A DNA stretch of 64,000 nt from Bettongia penicillata ogilbyi (Eukaryota > Chordata > Mammalia > Diprotodontia > Potoroidae). The notes below the pieces were generated by a model, which was not told where the DNA came from, did no database searches, and saw only the letters and a list, made by a program, of their open reading frames with translations. The position numbers and the translations under genes were made by a program. Of the stretch, positions 22,576 through 32,870 are shown piece by piece. The stretch spans positions 6,936,389 through 7,000,388 of the forward strand of contig JAJHZJ010000808.1 of the NCBI GenBank assembly GCA_023548195.1, given 5' to 3'. Position 1 is the first letter of the stretch, and the number at the start of each line of letters is the position of its first letter.

Positions 22576-23204
22576 AACTTTCTACAGCCTTATACACTTA
22601 TCTTGGCCTCACTTCATTCTGAGATTTAGCTCTCCTGATAAAACTCTTATAGGAATACGTGATTCTTTTCTCTTTATTCTCATTGACCTTTCCATGCTTT
22701 CTCCTATATGTGTCTTTATGTAGATTGGATAGTGAATTCCTTTTATATCTGTTTGTCTCTTTAGACAGCTTCCTCTTTTTCTTATGGATCAGAATTATAT
22801 TTTGACAGAGGCCAATAGGTAGGGACTGAACCTTGAGTGACATGTCACAATTGACACATATTGCTGGACAGAAGAGTTTAAGATATAAGAGTAACAGATG
22901 GCATCCTGGGAGATAGACAGCCATCTGTCTTATGGTCCTTACTACTGACAAAGGCAACCTGGTAAGAAACACAAAGTTCTCAAAAATAAAATTATGAAAA
23001 GACAAAAATATAGTACTGAGTAAGAAAAGGAGAGGTTGTCTAAATAGACATATAGAAAATTGATTCACTATCCAACTTATATTTTAACAGGGCACATATA
23101 GAAGAAAGAAGTCAAGGATAGATCAATGGAGATAAAGAGAGAAGTCATATATTCCTACAAGAGAGCTAAATCAGGAGAGCAAAAGCCCAGAATGATGGAG
23201 GCAA
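22574..23204. other. Unrecognised sequence
   Basis: A 156-codon minus-strand frame (23068-22598) has no recognisable domain or conserved pattern; I treat it as chance. Confidence 0.35.
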
Positions 23205-23246
23205 AGTGTGTGTGTATGTGCATATGTGTGTGTATGTGTATGTGTA

Positions 23247-23277
<31 letters not shown>

Positions 23278-23278
23278 T
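23205..23278. repeat. (TG)n microsatellite
   Basis: Interrupted (TG)n with TATG variants on the left and a pure run on the right. Confidence 0.95.
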
Positions 23279-23602
23279 TAACCAATGATGGATTAAATAG
23301 AAAGATTAAAGAAGAGATAGCTGGAATAATTATAGTGGTCAAAGGAGAGAAAATTATCCAAAGCCTATTCTGTTTATGTTTTCTCTATAAAGGAGAATAA
23401 TCTTCATACTGAATAAGGAATAAAAGTAAATTTAAACTCAAGATAAATGAGGAGTTAGCAAATGAGCACCAAACTGCTTAAATGAATTTAAAACCTTTTG
23501 CAGAAAGAAGTGATTGGAAGTAATCTGTTTTTATCCATGAAGTCCTATAGTGCTTGCTGCCATGACTTTTCTACTCATCATATATTGCCTTGTATTTTTA
23601 TG
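23279..23602. other. Unrecognised sequence
   Basis: Nothing recognised. Confidence 0.3.
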
Positions 23603-23800
23603 GAGACAGCACTGTATAGTGGAGGAAAGCATTCAAATGAGAGTAAAAGAATCTGGGTTCAGGTACTATCCCTGTTACTACCTGTATGACCTTGGACATG
23701 GAACCTAGGCTCGCTAGGCTTCAATATCCTTGTTTATAAGATGAAGGGGCTTACGCTTTACTTCTAAGATTCCTTTCAGCTCTAAACCTGTCATTGACTT
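23603..23800 (+). mobile_element. SINE, near full length
   Basis: The head ggagacagcactgtatagtg is followed by box B-like gggttcaggtac, ctgtatgaccttggacatgg and a tail cctttcagctctaaacctg. This tail type recurs at 28935 and 25685. Confidence 0.75.
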
Positions 23801-24070
23801 CTTTTCCATTTAACGACTGGATCTTGTCATCCAACCAAATTGTAAGTTCCTTGAGAACAAAACACTGTCTTATAGTTCTCAGTATACCTTATAAGACTTG
23901 AGTTTGGCTTTCAGTTTTCCTGCTTTCTGTGTTTCCTAGACCAGGTCACTTAATCTGTCAGGGTTTCGTTTTTTTTTTTTTTTTATTTCACAGGAGGATG
24001 GGGGTTAACATGAATTAACTTTAAAATCTGGGATCCTATGATTGATCTTATCACAGGGCTGTGCATGCAA

Positions 24071-24072
<2 letters not shown>
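23801..24072. other. Unrecognised sequence with poly(T)
   Basis: A run of T's at 23966-23985 is the only notable feature. Confidence 0.3.

Positions 24073-24126
<54 letters not shown>
24073..24126. repeat. (TA)n microsatellite
   Basis: About 27 uninterrupted TA units. Such runs extrude cruciforms and often vary in length. Confidence 0.95.
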
Positions 24127-24129
<3 letters not shown>

Positions 24130-24275
24130 GTTTGTATATTCTTCTTTGTTGACTTATTAAGTTGTAAAAGACAATCAGGAATTGGACATAGATATTGTGA
24201 AGCTTCTAATTAAAAAAATAATTCTTTCTAAATAGATTCTGTTATTCTTTCAGTAATCTATCTAGACTATGCATG

Positions 24276-24306
24276 ACATATCTCTATCTCTATCTCTATC
24301 TATCCC
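24276..24306. repeat. (CTCTAT)n short array
   Basis: Four to five hexamer units. Confidence 0.85.
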
Positions 24307-25156
24307 TTATAATACATTTTCTGGGTGACCTGAGTCTTCTTGGAAGTTGGACAAATTTCATGCTAAAGAATACAGCTTATTTAGTCATTGGTTTCAGGCT
24401 TCTTTTAGTTCATATGTTATTGTAATTTCACAGTCCCCTGAAATCTGAGGAATGAAAATAAGAGGTTCTGGATCCAAAAATGTCATTATGCTGACCCAGT
24501 TGTTACTAAGTAGAATAATAAACGAAAGGCTATTGGAGAATTAAACACATTTCTTTCCTCCCTATGAGTGTAATCTAATGTCACATTTCCATAAATGAAT
24601 ATTTTGGAATGAGTTCATTTGTCAACAGTTTAAATGAGTAAAAGCAATTAGGAGAGGTGGTGACAAGTGAAAAGAAATGCTGAGAGTAAATCTTAAAATA
24701 AAAGTATGACACGGGCTGAATAAGATTAGGACACAGAAGCCATGTTAAAAATGATATTTTGGTTAAGTTTTCCAACAGATTGCAAACATGCTTGGGGCTG
24801 CATCAGGGATTTTGTAATGGTCCCTCTTGCTATGAAAAGGGCATGAGGTGTAAAATCGGATGTCACGGTTTACTCATTGCTGTGAAGATAACGTCCAATT
24901 ACCCTTATCCACTACTAAGAGACTTACTGTAAAACATTATGGTTTGGCTGATCACGAAGTCCAAAATAACTGTCCTGTCAAAAATTCTTGTATAACCTGC
25001 CATTCCAGTGAGCCTTGAAATATTGAAAGAAACCGAGAGAATTTCATCTTGGTCATGTGGTATAGGGATCTTAGAAGTTTTAGTGGCAGTGATAATTTAT
25101 AAGAGGGGAAAAGATAGAACTGATTTTAATTATTCTTTGTGCCAAAGAATCCTTTA
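24307..25156. other. Repeat-free stretch with several CpGs
   Basis: No gene or known repeat. Within 24800-25050 there are CpGs at aaatcggatg, gtcacggttt, gataacgtcc, gatcacgaag and aaaccgagag, which is dense for this CpG-poor window. It may be conserved non-coding DNA (inference). Confidence 0.35.
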
Positions 25157-25157
25157 G

Positions 25158-25204
<47 letters not shown>
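25157..25204. repeat. (TG)n microsatellite
   Basis: About 23 TG units. Confidence 0.95.
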
Positions 25205-25206
<2 letters not shown>

Positions 25207-25337
25207 AATAAGATTCAAGCTTTTCGGGAACATTGAAAAGCCTTCTTGCTGTATTGGTCCCATCACAAGCTTTGTAATGATGTAATTCTATGAATGCATT
25301 TGTGCAGGGTACGTGAACATAGAGACAGTGTGCTAGC

Positions 25338-25445
25338 ACAATGAATGTGGTACCTATACTTAACCAGCCATGTGACCATGGACAAGTCATTTAATCTTTC
25401 TGAGCCTGTTTCTTCATCTTTAAAATGAGGGAGTTGGACTTGCTA
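25338..25445 (+). mobile_element. SINE, split copy (first half)
   Basis: The body accatgtgaccatggacaag/cttaaaatgagggagttgga-type motif reaches ggacttgctaccc. It is then cut by a second SINE and resumes at 25685. Confidence 0.7.
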
Positions 25446-25684
25446 CCCTTCAGTCATTTCAGTTGTGTCCAACTCTTCATGACCCCATTTGGGGTTTTCT
25501 TGGCAAAGACACTGGAGCAGTTTGCCATTTCCTTCTCCAGTTTATTTTACAGATGAAGAAACTGAAGCAAACAGAGTGAAATGACTTGCCTATGGTCATA
25601 CAGCTAGTAAGTGTCTGAAGTTGCCTTTGAAGTCTGATCTTCTTGACTCTAGACCTGGCATTATATCCACTGCATCATTTCATC
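25446..25684 (-). mobile_element. Marsupial tRNA-headed SINE inserted in another SINE
   Basis: On the plus strand it runs from a tail (ttcagtcatttcagttgtgt, gaccccatttggggttttct, cttggcaaagacactggag) through ttacagatgaagaaactgaa to a decayed head. It belongs to the same family as 5063-5310. Confidence 0.8.
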
Positions 25685-25718
25685 TTCTCCAGCTCTAAAT
25701 CTGTGATCTTATTTTATT
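25685..25718 (+). mobile_element. SINE, split copy (second half)
   Basis: ttctccagctctaaatctgt is the 3' tail that completes the SINE starting at 25338. Confidence 0.6.
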
Positions 25719-25721
25719 TAA

Positions 25722-25870
25722 TCCAATTCATTTTAATAGACATTTATTAGACACCTGAGCTGTGGATAAAAGCGGATAAAATTAAGGAAAAGAAAGACAT
25801 TCTCTGCCCTCAAGAAGCTTACAAACTAATGGGAGAAGATAATATATAAAAGTTGGAAAGTGGTATACCA
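25722..25870 (-). mobile_element. L2-like LINE 3' end
   Basis: Reversed L2 3' end: gacatttattagacacctga, then tctgccctcaagaagcttac and aactaatgggagaagataat. Confidence 0.6.
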
Positions 25871-26729
25871 GGGACTTGCCACTAAGGGGCCATCATGTTC
25901 TAAGAAGTTCAGATCAAGACCAGTTGTAGCTTGAAAGTGGAGAGTTATCTTGAAAGTCCAGATTCCAGCCCTTTTAAAGGAAAGCTCTGGTAGGAGTTTA
26001 GTTTAGATGTACCACAACGTCATCTACTAATTCTTCATGAGGCTGTAGAAGTAACTATTCCCAGAAGATTGAACTTTTTTCAGAACCTAATAATTTCATA
26101 ACTCAGTTGCTTGTCATTTAATGGGCTATGCAAATTTATTTTGTTAGGAGAGGGAATTGGTATCTCTTCTAAAGGGATGTATAGTTCTTTGCACACCTTA
26201 AAGAACTATATGTATATAATGCTACCAATTATTATCATTTATTATTTTTCTTTATGAGTCATGGGCTACATGCCTGGATATATCCAAAAACTATTCTAGC
26301 TGCATATTCTCCATTCAAATTTGGATAAAGGCATTTATCTAATTCACTTGCATCAATTATAAGTGCTGCTTATATTCAGTGTTATGATTTCTCTTGTGTC
26401 ACAAGCTAACAGCTGTGCCAAATCAATTACAGTAATGAAAATTAGAAAATAAGAATAATGATTCCAAAGGAAGATGGAGACAACTCCTCAAGCTTGAAAT
26501 TTGAACTGATAATAATATAATTTTATATAATATTTATAAAATAATTTTAATAATTAATAGTAATAATAGTATTTTAAAATAACTTGGTTTTATCCAGGCT
26601 AAACACATACAAAACACAAAGCTGTTAATGAGAAAGTTATAGCCAAATTAGTTAGGAGATGCATTGGCATCTTGAAATCAAACCTGAATGATAATATATC
26701 TAAAGCAATGAAGGCTTAGGTAGTCATTC

Positions 26730-26730
<1 letters not shown>
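25871..26730. other. Mostly unrecognised; one short SINE tail
   Basis: A SINE-like tail (gcacaccttaaagaactata, then attattatcatttatta) sits at 26190-26250 on the plus strand. An octamer-like atgcaaat lies at 26126-26133, and the stretch 26240-26520 is repeat-free. Confidence 0.4.

Positions 26731-26778
<48 letters not shown>
26731..26778. repeat. (AC)n microsatellite
   Basis: About 24 AC units. Confidence 0.95.
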
Positions 26779-26779
<1 letters not shown>

Positions 26780-27297
26780 AGAATGGATTTGAAAAATGTA
26801 ATAATAGAAATGAGTACAATTAGGAAAACACAAGGTCCATCATTCTGTGGGGGTTATTTAAAGATTAATACTTCCTTGTCAAAAAGGAAAAAGATTTATA
26901 GAATTTTTCAGATTACATGATAGGAAAAAAACCCCAAAAAATCAATAGACATATTTTTGAATATGCAGCAATCATTTTGATAAGGGATGGTTAAGTCAGA
27001 AGACAGATGAACATCACTGGATCTGTTGAATGTAACCCATAGTCCTTTATCTCATGATGGAGCATGTAAAACAATTAAGACCCAAAAGAGAAGAGAACAG
27101 AATGTTTATCCAACAAAACCACTTCAGGCTTAAAAAATTTTGGTACCTACTAAATACTTGGAAAGATATTATAAATCAGAAGATTACTATCATGGACTGA
27201 CAAATACAGCTCTCAAGATATCCTTTGGAATTCAACCAATATTCTGTGCATTATCACAGATTGGATTGTTGTTTGTAATTGCCAGGAGAAAACATTG
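26779..27297. other. Unrecognised sequence
   Basis: No gene or recognised repeat. Confidence 0.35.
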
Positions 27298-27299
27298 TG

Positions 27300-27331
<32 letters not shown>

Positions 27332-27352
27332 ATTATATATATATATATATAA
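27298..27352. repeat. (TCTC)n/(TA)n microsatellite
   Basis: An impure TCTGTC run followed by a short TA array. Confidence 0.9.
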
Positions 27353-27861
27353 TTAAGAACTATATTTTAGTAGATGTCACCTTACCAAATACTTGTAATT
27401 TCTATACTCTGCAGAGTAAAAAACCTTTGAAACTAGACCCAGAGGAGGAAGTCAAAATCATGCTGATGAACAGATGAGGTGTGTATCACACCCGTTACAT
27501 TGCCTGCAATTGGAGTTAAACTGAAGATGCTTTCAGTGAGCCTATGGAAGATGAGTTTACACCTGTAAACCTTTATTAAATTACAAAATATATTCACTTT
27601 ATCTATTTGTGACAAAGATCCATAGAACATTAAGTATAAAATAATAACATCAGAATAACTAATTGTCTTGGGATTATTTTATTTGGTCTCCATAAAAATA
27701 GCTTGATGAGAATGAAAATAATAGTAATCTCAGTAACAACAGCAGTTAACAATGATAATAGAGACAACTCCAACCAAATAGTGGAGAGTGCTTATACACT
27801 TGTTTTATCTGACCAAGACAGATATTCTGCAAGATAACTATGTATGTGATTTATTAATCTA
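27353..27861. other. Unrecognised sequence
   Basis: No gene or recognised repeat. Confidence 0.35.
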
Positions 27862-28115
27862 GGGACAGCTAGGTGGCACAGGGCCAGGGGTCAGGAAGGC
27901 TTAAGTTCAAATTTGACCTTGGACACTTGCTAACTGTTAGATCCTGGGCAAGCCGCTTAACCTCTGTCTACCTCAGTTTCCTCATCTGTAAAAATCGAGA
28001 TAATAATAGCACCTATCTCCTAGGGTTGTTGTGAGCCTCACATGTGAATCTAATTGGTAATTGTTTAGTATAGTGTTTGTAACATAATAAATGCTATATA
28101 AATATTAGCTGCTAA
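27862..28115 (+). mobile_element. MIR/core-type SINE, full length
   Basis: Head gggacagctaggtggcacag, box B gttcaaatttgac, core ctgggcaagccgcttaacc, then cctcatctgtaaaaatcgag and a tail ending ctatataaatattagctgc. About 254 bp. Confidence 0.85.
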
Positions 28116-28934
28116 AATGGAGGAGATCAATCATGCTAATCAGAGCCAGAAAAAGAAAGCAACATAATTGAGATCTACAGATAATACCCATTTTTCATTT
28201 TTGGTCATTTACTTTCACCTTTTTACCAGAATTCCTAAATAGTCATTAAACAGAGGAATAGAAATTTGACTATTCTCCCACCCCAGTCCTCTAGCCATTG
28301 CTGAAGGTTATTTCTCTATAAAGTGCAGTTAATAGCCTAATTCTGCTCAGGAAAAAAGAATTGCCTCTTTGAAGTTTGAGTCTCACCCTTGTGTTCTGGC
28401 TTACCCTGAGGGCAGAAGAGCCTTGGAAGTAGGGAGCTAGGTCTGTATGGTTCTGAGAGTCATTGACCTAACTTCTTTGATCTGCCTCCATCAGCAGGAT
28501 GATGCCGTCTAACCCCTAATACATAACACATAATCGAGGGGGTTTGTGGGTGTATCCAGATAAGAATCATTTATTTATTAAGTAACACCAGCTCTTGAAG
28601 CTTCCTTTCTACTGATAAACCCTACCTCCTGACTTTTCTAAGCAATTTTTTTGTATTTATTATGGCTACTTTCTATCTTCCTCTCACTTCCTCAAGATAG
28701 ACTTGCCTCTCCACTTAGGGGAATTAAAAAAAAACACATTTAGGAGGGAGAATGTAGACAGCTCAAGAAGAATGCTATTGAACTAATAATCAATGAAATA
28801 CTCAGACATAAGAAAAGAGGAGAGGCTCTCCTGGAACAGCCCAGGGCAATCAGTCCCTGGATAATATCAATGGGAGTCCATGAGATACAATTGATAGTAT
28901 ACTTTATTTGTTACCAGAATAGGAAGGGTAAGAT
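28116..28934. other. Unrecognised sequence
   Basis: No gene or clear repeat. Confidence 0.35.
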
Positions 28935-29050
28935 TTTAATTCTGTCCTAGAATGGACAAGCCATTGAGCTTGTGTCCCAGTTTCCTCATCCATTAAAAGA
29001 AGGGGCTACACGCAATGGATTCTGAGGTTTCTGCTAGCTCTAAATCTATG
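28935..29050 (+). mobile_element. SINE 3' fragment
   Basis: Body cccagtttcctcatccatta, then a tail ctgctagctctaaatctatg. Confidence 0.65.
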
Positions 29051-29057
29051 CCATAGG

Positions 29058-29325
29058 CATCCAAAGTGGCATCATGGATGGAGTGGTGAACTTGGACCCT
29101 GAAAAGTCTCAGTTCATAATCCTGCCTCTAATGCTTATTACCCACACAGCCCCCATAAAGTCCTTTTAATTTTGATCTACTTCATTTCCCTCACATGTAA
29201 ATGGGAATATCATAGCACTTATTTGTCAGGATTGTTGGGTGGATTACATGAGATAATATATGTAAAGTGTGTCGCAAACCTTCAAGTGCTTACAAATGTT
29301 AGCTATTACGATGATGATGATGTTG
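29058..29325 (+). mobile_element. MIR/core-type SINE, near full length
   Basis: Decayed head (gtggcatcatggatggagtg), a diverged core, then a better-kept tail: catgagataatatatgtaaa, cgcaaaccttcaagtgctta and tgttagctatta. Confidence 0.7.
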
Positions 29326-29344
29326 ATAATTTCATACAAAATGC

Positions 29345-29690
29345 TAATAACATTTGAGAGCAGGGGAAGTTACAAGGAGCTTGGGGAATCAGGAAATAAT
29401 TCATGTAGAAGGAAGCAAGGAAGATAAACAAGCTGGGAATTCTCCTACTTGAGCAGGTAGTGCATTTCTAGGCATGGGGGCTGCCTATGCAAAGAGATGG
29501 AAGATGTAAATTCCAATATGTGAAAGCATAACTAGCCCTGTTTTCCCCCTAGAAAGTTGAGCTCATGAAGGGAAGCAATGTCTGATTGATCCAGAAAAGT
29601 AAGTTAGGGCTAGACTGTGAAAAAACTGAACAGAGGAGTTTGTATTTTGTCTTGTAGGTCCATCCAAATCCAGCAGAACTTTTTGAGAAT
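29345..29690 (-). mobile_element. L2-like LINE fragment
   Basis: Reversed L2-type blocks: gcatttctaggcatggggg, ctatgcaaagagatggaaga and gggctagactgtgaaaaaac with cagaggagtttgtattttg. Confidence 0.45.
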
Positions 29691-30649
29691 TAAGGGGACA
29701 TGTCTTTCCTCTCACTGCATGAAAGTTGATATTTCTTTTTTGTTTTCAATAACTGTCTCTCCACCCAAGCTATGTATATTTTTTCTCCTTCCTTGAGAAA
29801 GTAACTTAAGTATCCAAATCAGGTTGAGAAATTACTCAAATTATGGCTATATTAGTGCTGAAGAGAACAGATCAAGGTTGCAGTAGGGATGGATTAAATG
29901 AACCATTCTGTGTCAGCAGGAACATCTTAGTGTTATGTTGCCTGATGAGAAAGCACCAGCTGTTTACCTAGTTGGTGCCAACGCTCTAACAGTCATAACA
30001 AAGCTTGACGTGTTTCAAATGATTGATGACTAATTGAATCAGGTGGTGGCTGCCTACTACAATTCTTTATCACCCCACTAACCAAACAGCCATATGTGGC
30101 TTGCTTGACAGATGCTAGTAGCAACTTGGAATAGGCCAGTATAATTCAAGGAAGCACAACTTTTAATTCAGTGGTATAGATTTAAAAATCATTCTACTGG
30201 GATCTGAAGATAAAAGACCCATCTGGTACAGGGCAAATAGATAAAGTAAATTTCTCTTTGAATTTATACATGTATCTATTGGAATATACTCAAGCATGCT
30301 TGTGAAATGATGCTTCTCGGCATGAAATTTACATAGTGCAGCCAAGTTCTACCTTGTGAACAGGTCCTGGGACCAAAGTTGCTTTGTAAGTTAGTTGTTA
30401 GAAACTTGGAATACATGTGGTCAGAGGTATAATGCAATAAATGATGATCATATTTTGGACTAGCCTACAAAAACCAATTTAACTAAGGAAGCACCTGAAG
30501 AAAAGCTCTGTTTTTGACGTATTTCAACGATTACACGTAATCGTTATTGGTGATATTATGGGATTTTTGTTTGTTTGTTTTTACAGGAAAATGCATTCAG
30601 AATATTAATTAGGCATTTCAGGAACTGTCAGCATAGTGTTTGGAGGCAA
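29691..30649. other. Repeat-free stretch with possible regulatory motifs
   Basis: No gene or recognised repeat. It contains a homeodomain-type motif cluster (29935-30160) and a CpG-bearing palindrome at 30526-30545, described in the findings. The 60-codon frame at 30163-30345 is unremarkable. Confidence 0.4.
30526..30545. promoter_or_regulatory. 20-bp palindrome with three CpGs (candidate binding site)
   Basis: AACGATTAC, a 2-base centre AC, then GTAATCGTT: 9-base arms with no mismatch. A CRE-like TGACGTA lies 11 bases upstream at 30515-30521. Binding by any factor is inference. Confidence 0.3.
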
Positions 30650-30800
30650 AGGAAATGCTCATAGAATGTTAGAGGTGGATAAGACCCTAGAGATTATTTA
30701 ATGTGAGATTATTTACTTTATGGGCAAGGAAACTGAGGTAAAGGGATATTTTGATAAGCTAATGCAGTGTAGCTACTTAGTGAAAGAACTAGCTCCTCTT
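30650..30800 (-). mobile_element. MIR-type SINE fragment
   Basis: Reversed pattern: catagaatgttagaggtgga, gaccctagagattattt, then gggcaaggaaactgaggtaa. Confidence 0.6.
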
Positions 30801-30934
30801 ATTTTGGGGTTTTTCCCCACTATAGGAAACTACCTCAACTTCATTCCTGTAGCAATAATTTGCTAGATGTTGCAGTTTTACAAAAGAAGATGCCTCCCTC
30901 TAGTTCTATGAGAAAGAGTAACAGCACCATCGGT

Positions 30935-31065
30935 GAATCAGTCCGTCAATAAGCAAGCATCTATGAAGCACTCTGTGTACATGCCAGATGCTGGGAATGA
31001 TAGACAAAAGTGAAACTCTCTCTGCCTTCAAGAAATGTTATTTAAAGAGACAACATGTACATATA
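30935..31065 (-). mobile_element. L2-like LINE 3' end
   Basis: Reversed L2 3' end: caataagcaagcatctatga, catgccagatgctggg, then tctgccttcaagaaatg. Confidence 0.55.
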
Positions 31066-31590
31066 TGTATAGAAGTCTGTACTTCATATGTAAATATATA
31101 TTTATAGATATATACATGCACGAATGCGTATGTGTACATATAGACATGTGTGCATGCTATCCCTCTCCCCAAGAAGTCTGTGGGTAGATTTCATGGAGTC
31201 CATGAACTTAGGGGAAAAATATATATGTATGTATGCATACATATTTGTATATATATGTACACATGTATGCATGTATATGCACGTATACATACATGCAAAT
31301 ACATATATAGGGATGCCAGGGGTATATCTGTGTATATATACAGTGCAAATATCACATATGTATATATGCACACATGTAATACATGTATGTGAAATATGTA
31401 TGTGTACACAGTATGTGTGTATATACACACATGCATAGACACATTTTACATATACATATACACACATATGCACTGGTGTATTAATACATATATACATTTA
31501 CTTACATATATATTTTTACAATATACACATATATACAAAATATGTGTATGCATGTATGTGTGTACATACACATACATGCACAAATGTGCA
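31050..31590. repeat. Long alternating purine-pyrimidine block
   Basis: About 540 bases dominated by atgtat, gtatac, acatac and tgcatg. Open frames of 60-131 codons on both strands translate to Tyr/Ile/His/Cys/Met runs and are artefacts. Bases 31180-31222 are not simple repeat and look like a hAT MITE scrap (gtccatgaacttagggg). Confidence 0.85.
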
Positions 31591-31734
31591 GAGATAAAAT
31601 AAATACAAAGATGTGGCAATACACTCTCTCCAGAAATTTGACTCTGAATTCAGTTGCAGGGTAGCTGTCCCTACTAGGGAAAGAAAACAATTAGTTTTCT
31701 TATGAATAAGTAGAAATTTGTTTCTAAGTCTTCC

Positions 31735-31930
31735 AACAGGCATATAGTAGTATGGCAGAAAAAGGTCTTGGGCTAGAGAGTGAGGAGTTCTAGGCCCAGT
31801 TCTCCAGGTGACTAACTGCATTATCTGATATGATCCACTCAACATCCCTGGGCCTCGGTATTCTGTGCAAAAGAAGGTGGTCCAACTAACCGATCTTACT
31901 TACTTCCAGTTCTGCAGTTCCATGTTCTGA
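31735..31930 (+). mobile_element. SINE, diverged
   Basis: Head (gtagtatggcagaaaaaggt), body (ccaggtgactaactgcatta) and a tail ttacttccagttctgcagtt. Confidence 0.55.
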
Positions 31931-32104
31931 GCGAACATTACCTAGATGGTGAGAGGTGGAGACAGGATAAAAAAACCAGCTCTTTTGATAGATGACCTCC
32001 AGACTGCAGGAGTCCAGTTTTAAATATTCTATGATGCAACTTTAAAATTTTGCTTCCAGCTCCTTAAATGAGCATGGACATTGGAAACTGGAAATTAGTC
32101 ATAG

Positions 32105-32210
32105 AAAACTTCTTTTGAGTGGGGATTATTCTGCTTATTATCATCTGTATTCCCAGTGCTTGGTACAGAGTTGGTGCTTATTAGATACCTATGGATTGAT
32201 GGATGGATGA
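32105..32210 (+). mobile_element. L2 LINE 3'-end fragment
   Basis: tgtattcccagtgcttggta, then cagagttggtgcttattag and a tattgatgg-type terminal repeat. Confidence 0.55.
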
Positions 32211-32356
32211 ATTCCATCCATTCAAAGACCATCTGGTCCTCTGGTCCAAGCATCCCTTCTATAGTATGGAAGCTTTCTTATCTAGGTCGCTGATTTTTAT
32301 TTATGTTTCCCAGTTCAAAGCACAAGGTTCTTTCAGTCACAGTACATGCTGCTCTG

Positions 32357-32600
32357 GGTAACTAGGTGTTATGGTAGATAGAGTGCTAGTCCTGGAGTCA
32401 GGAAGACTCATCTTTTTGAGTTCAAATCTGGCCTCAGATACTTACTAGCATGAGACCTTGGACAAGTCATTTAACCCTGTTTGCCTCATCTGTAAAATGA
32501 GCTGGAGGAGATGGCAAATACTAGCTTTGCCAAGAAAACCCCAAATGGGGTCATGAAGGATTGAACACAACTGAAGACGACTGAACAGCACCACATTCTG
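32357..32600 (+). mobile_element. Marsupial tRNA-headed SINE, full length
   Basis: Head gtaactaggtgttatggtag, box B gttcaaatctgg, core gagaccttggacaagtcatt, tail gccaagaaaaccccaaatgg and an aactgaagacgactgaacag end. Same family as 5063-5310, here in plus orientation. Confidence 0.85.
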
Positions 32601-32704
32601 TTGTACTTCATGCCTGCCCTTTGGAGGATGGGTATCTGTTGCCAACAATCACAGAATCTGAGTTAGAAGGGCCCTCAGAACTCATTGAATTTGATCCTTA
32701 CCTC

Positions 32705-32870
32705 AAACGAAAGGTGCAGTGGATAGAACACTGGGCCTGGAGTCAGTAAGATCTGACCTCAGGCACTTACTCACTGTGGGACCCTGGGCAAATGACTTAA
32801 CCTCTGTCTGGTGCAGTTTCCCCAACTGTGAAATAGTACTACCAAATGAGATAATCAATGCTTATTCCCT
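32705..32870 (+). mobile_element. SINE, 5' part
   Basis: ggtgcagtggatagaacact, then gggaccctgggcaaatgact and caactgtgaaatag. The head boxes and core are readable but the tail is short. Confidence 0.7.

Noticed and set aside
22598..23068. 156-codon minus-strand open frame
   Set aside because: No recognisable motif, length within chance expectation, and no supporting context.
31102..31845. Several Cys/His/Tyr-rich frames on both strands
   Set aside because: Artefacts of alternating purine-pyrimidine repeat; the Cys/His content comes from TGT/CAC codons and not from zinc fingers.
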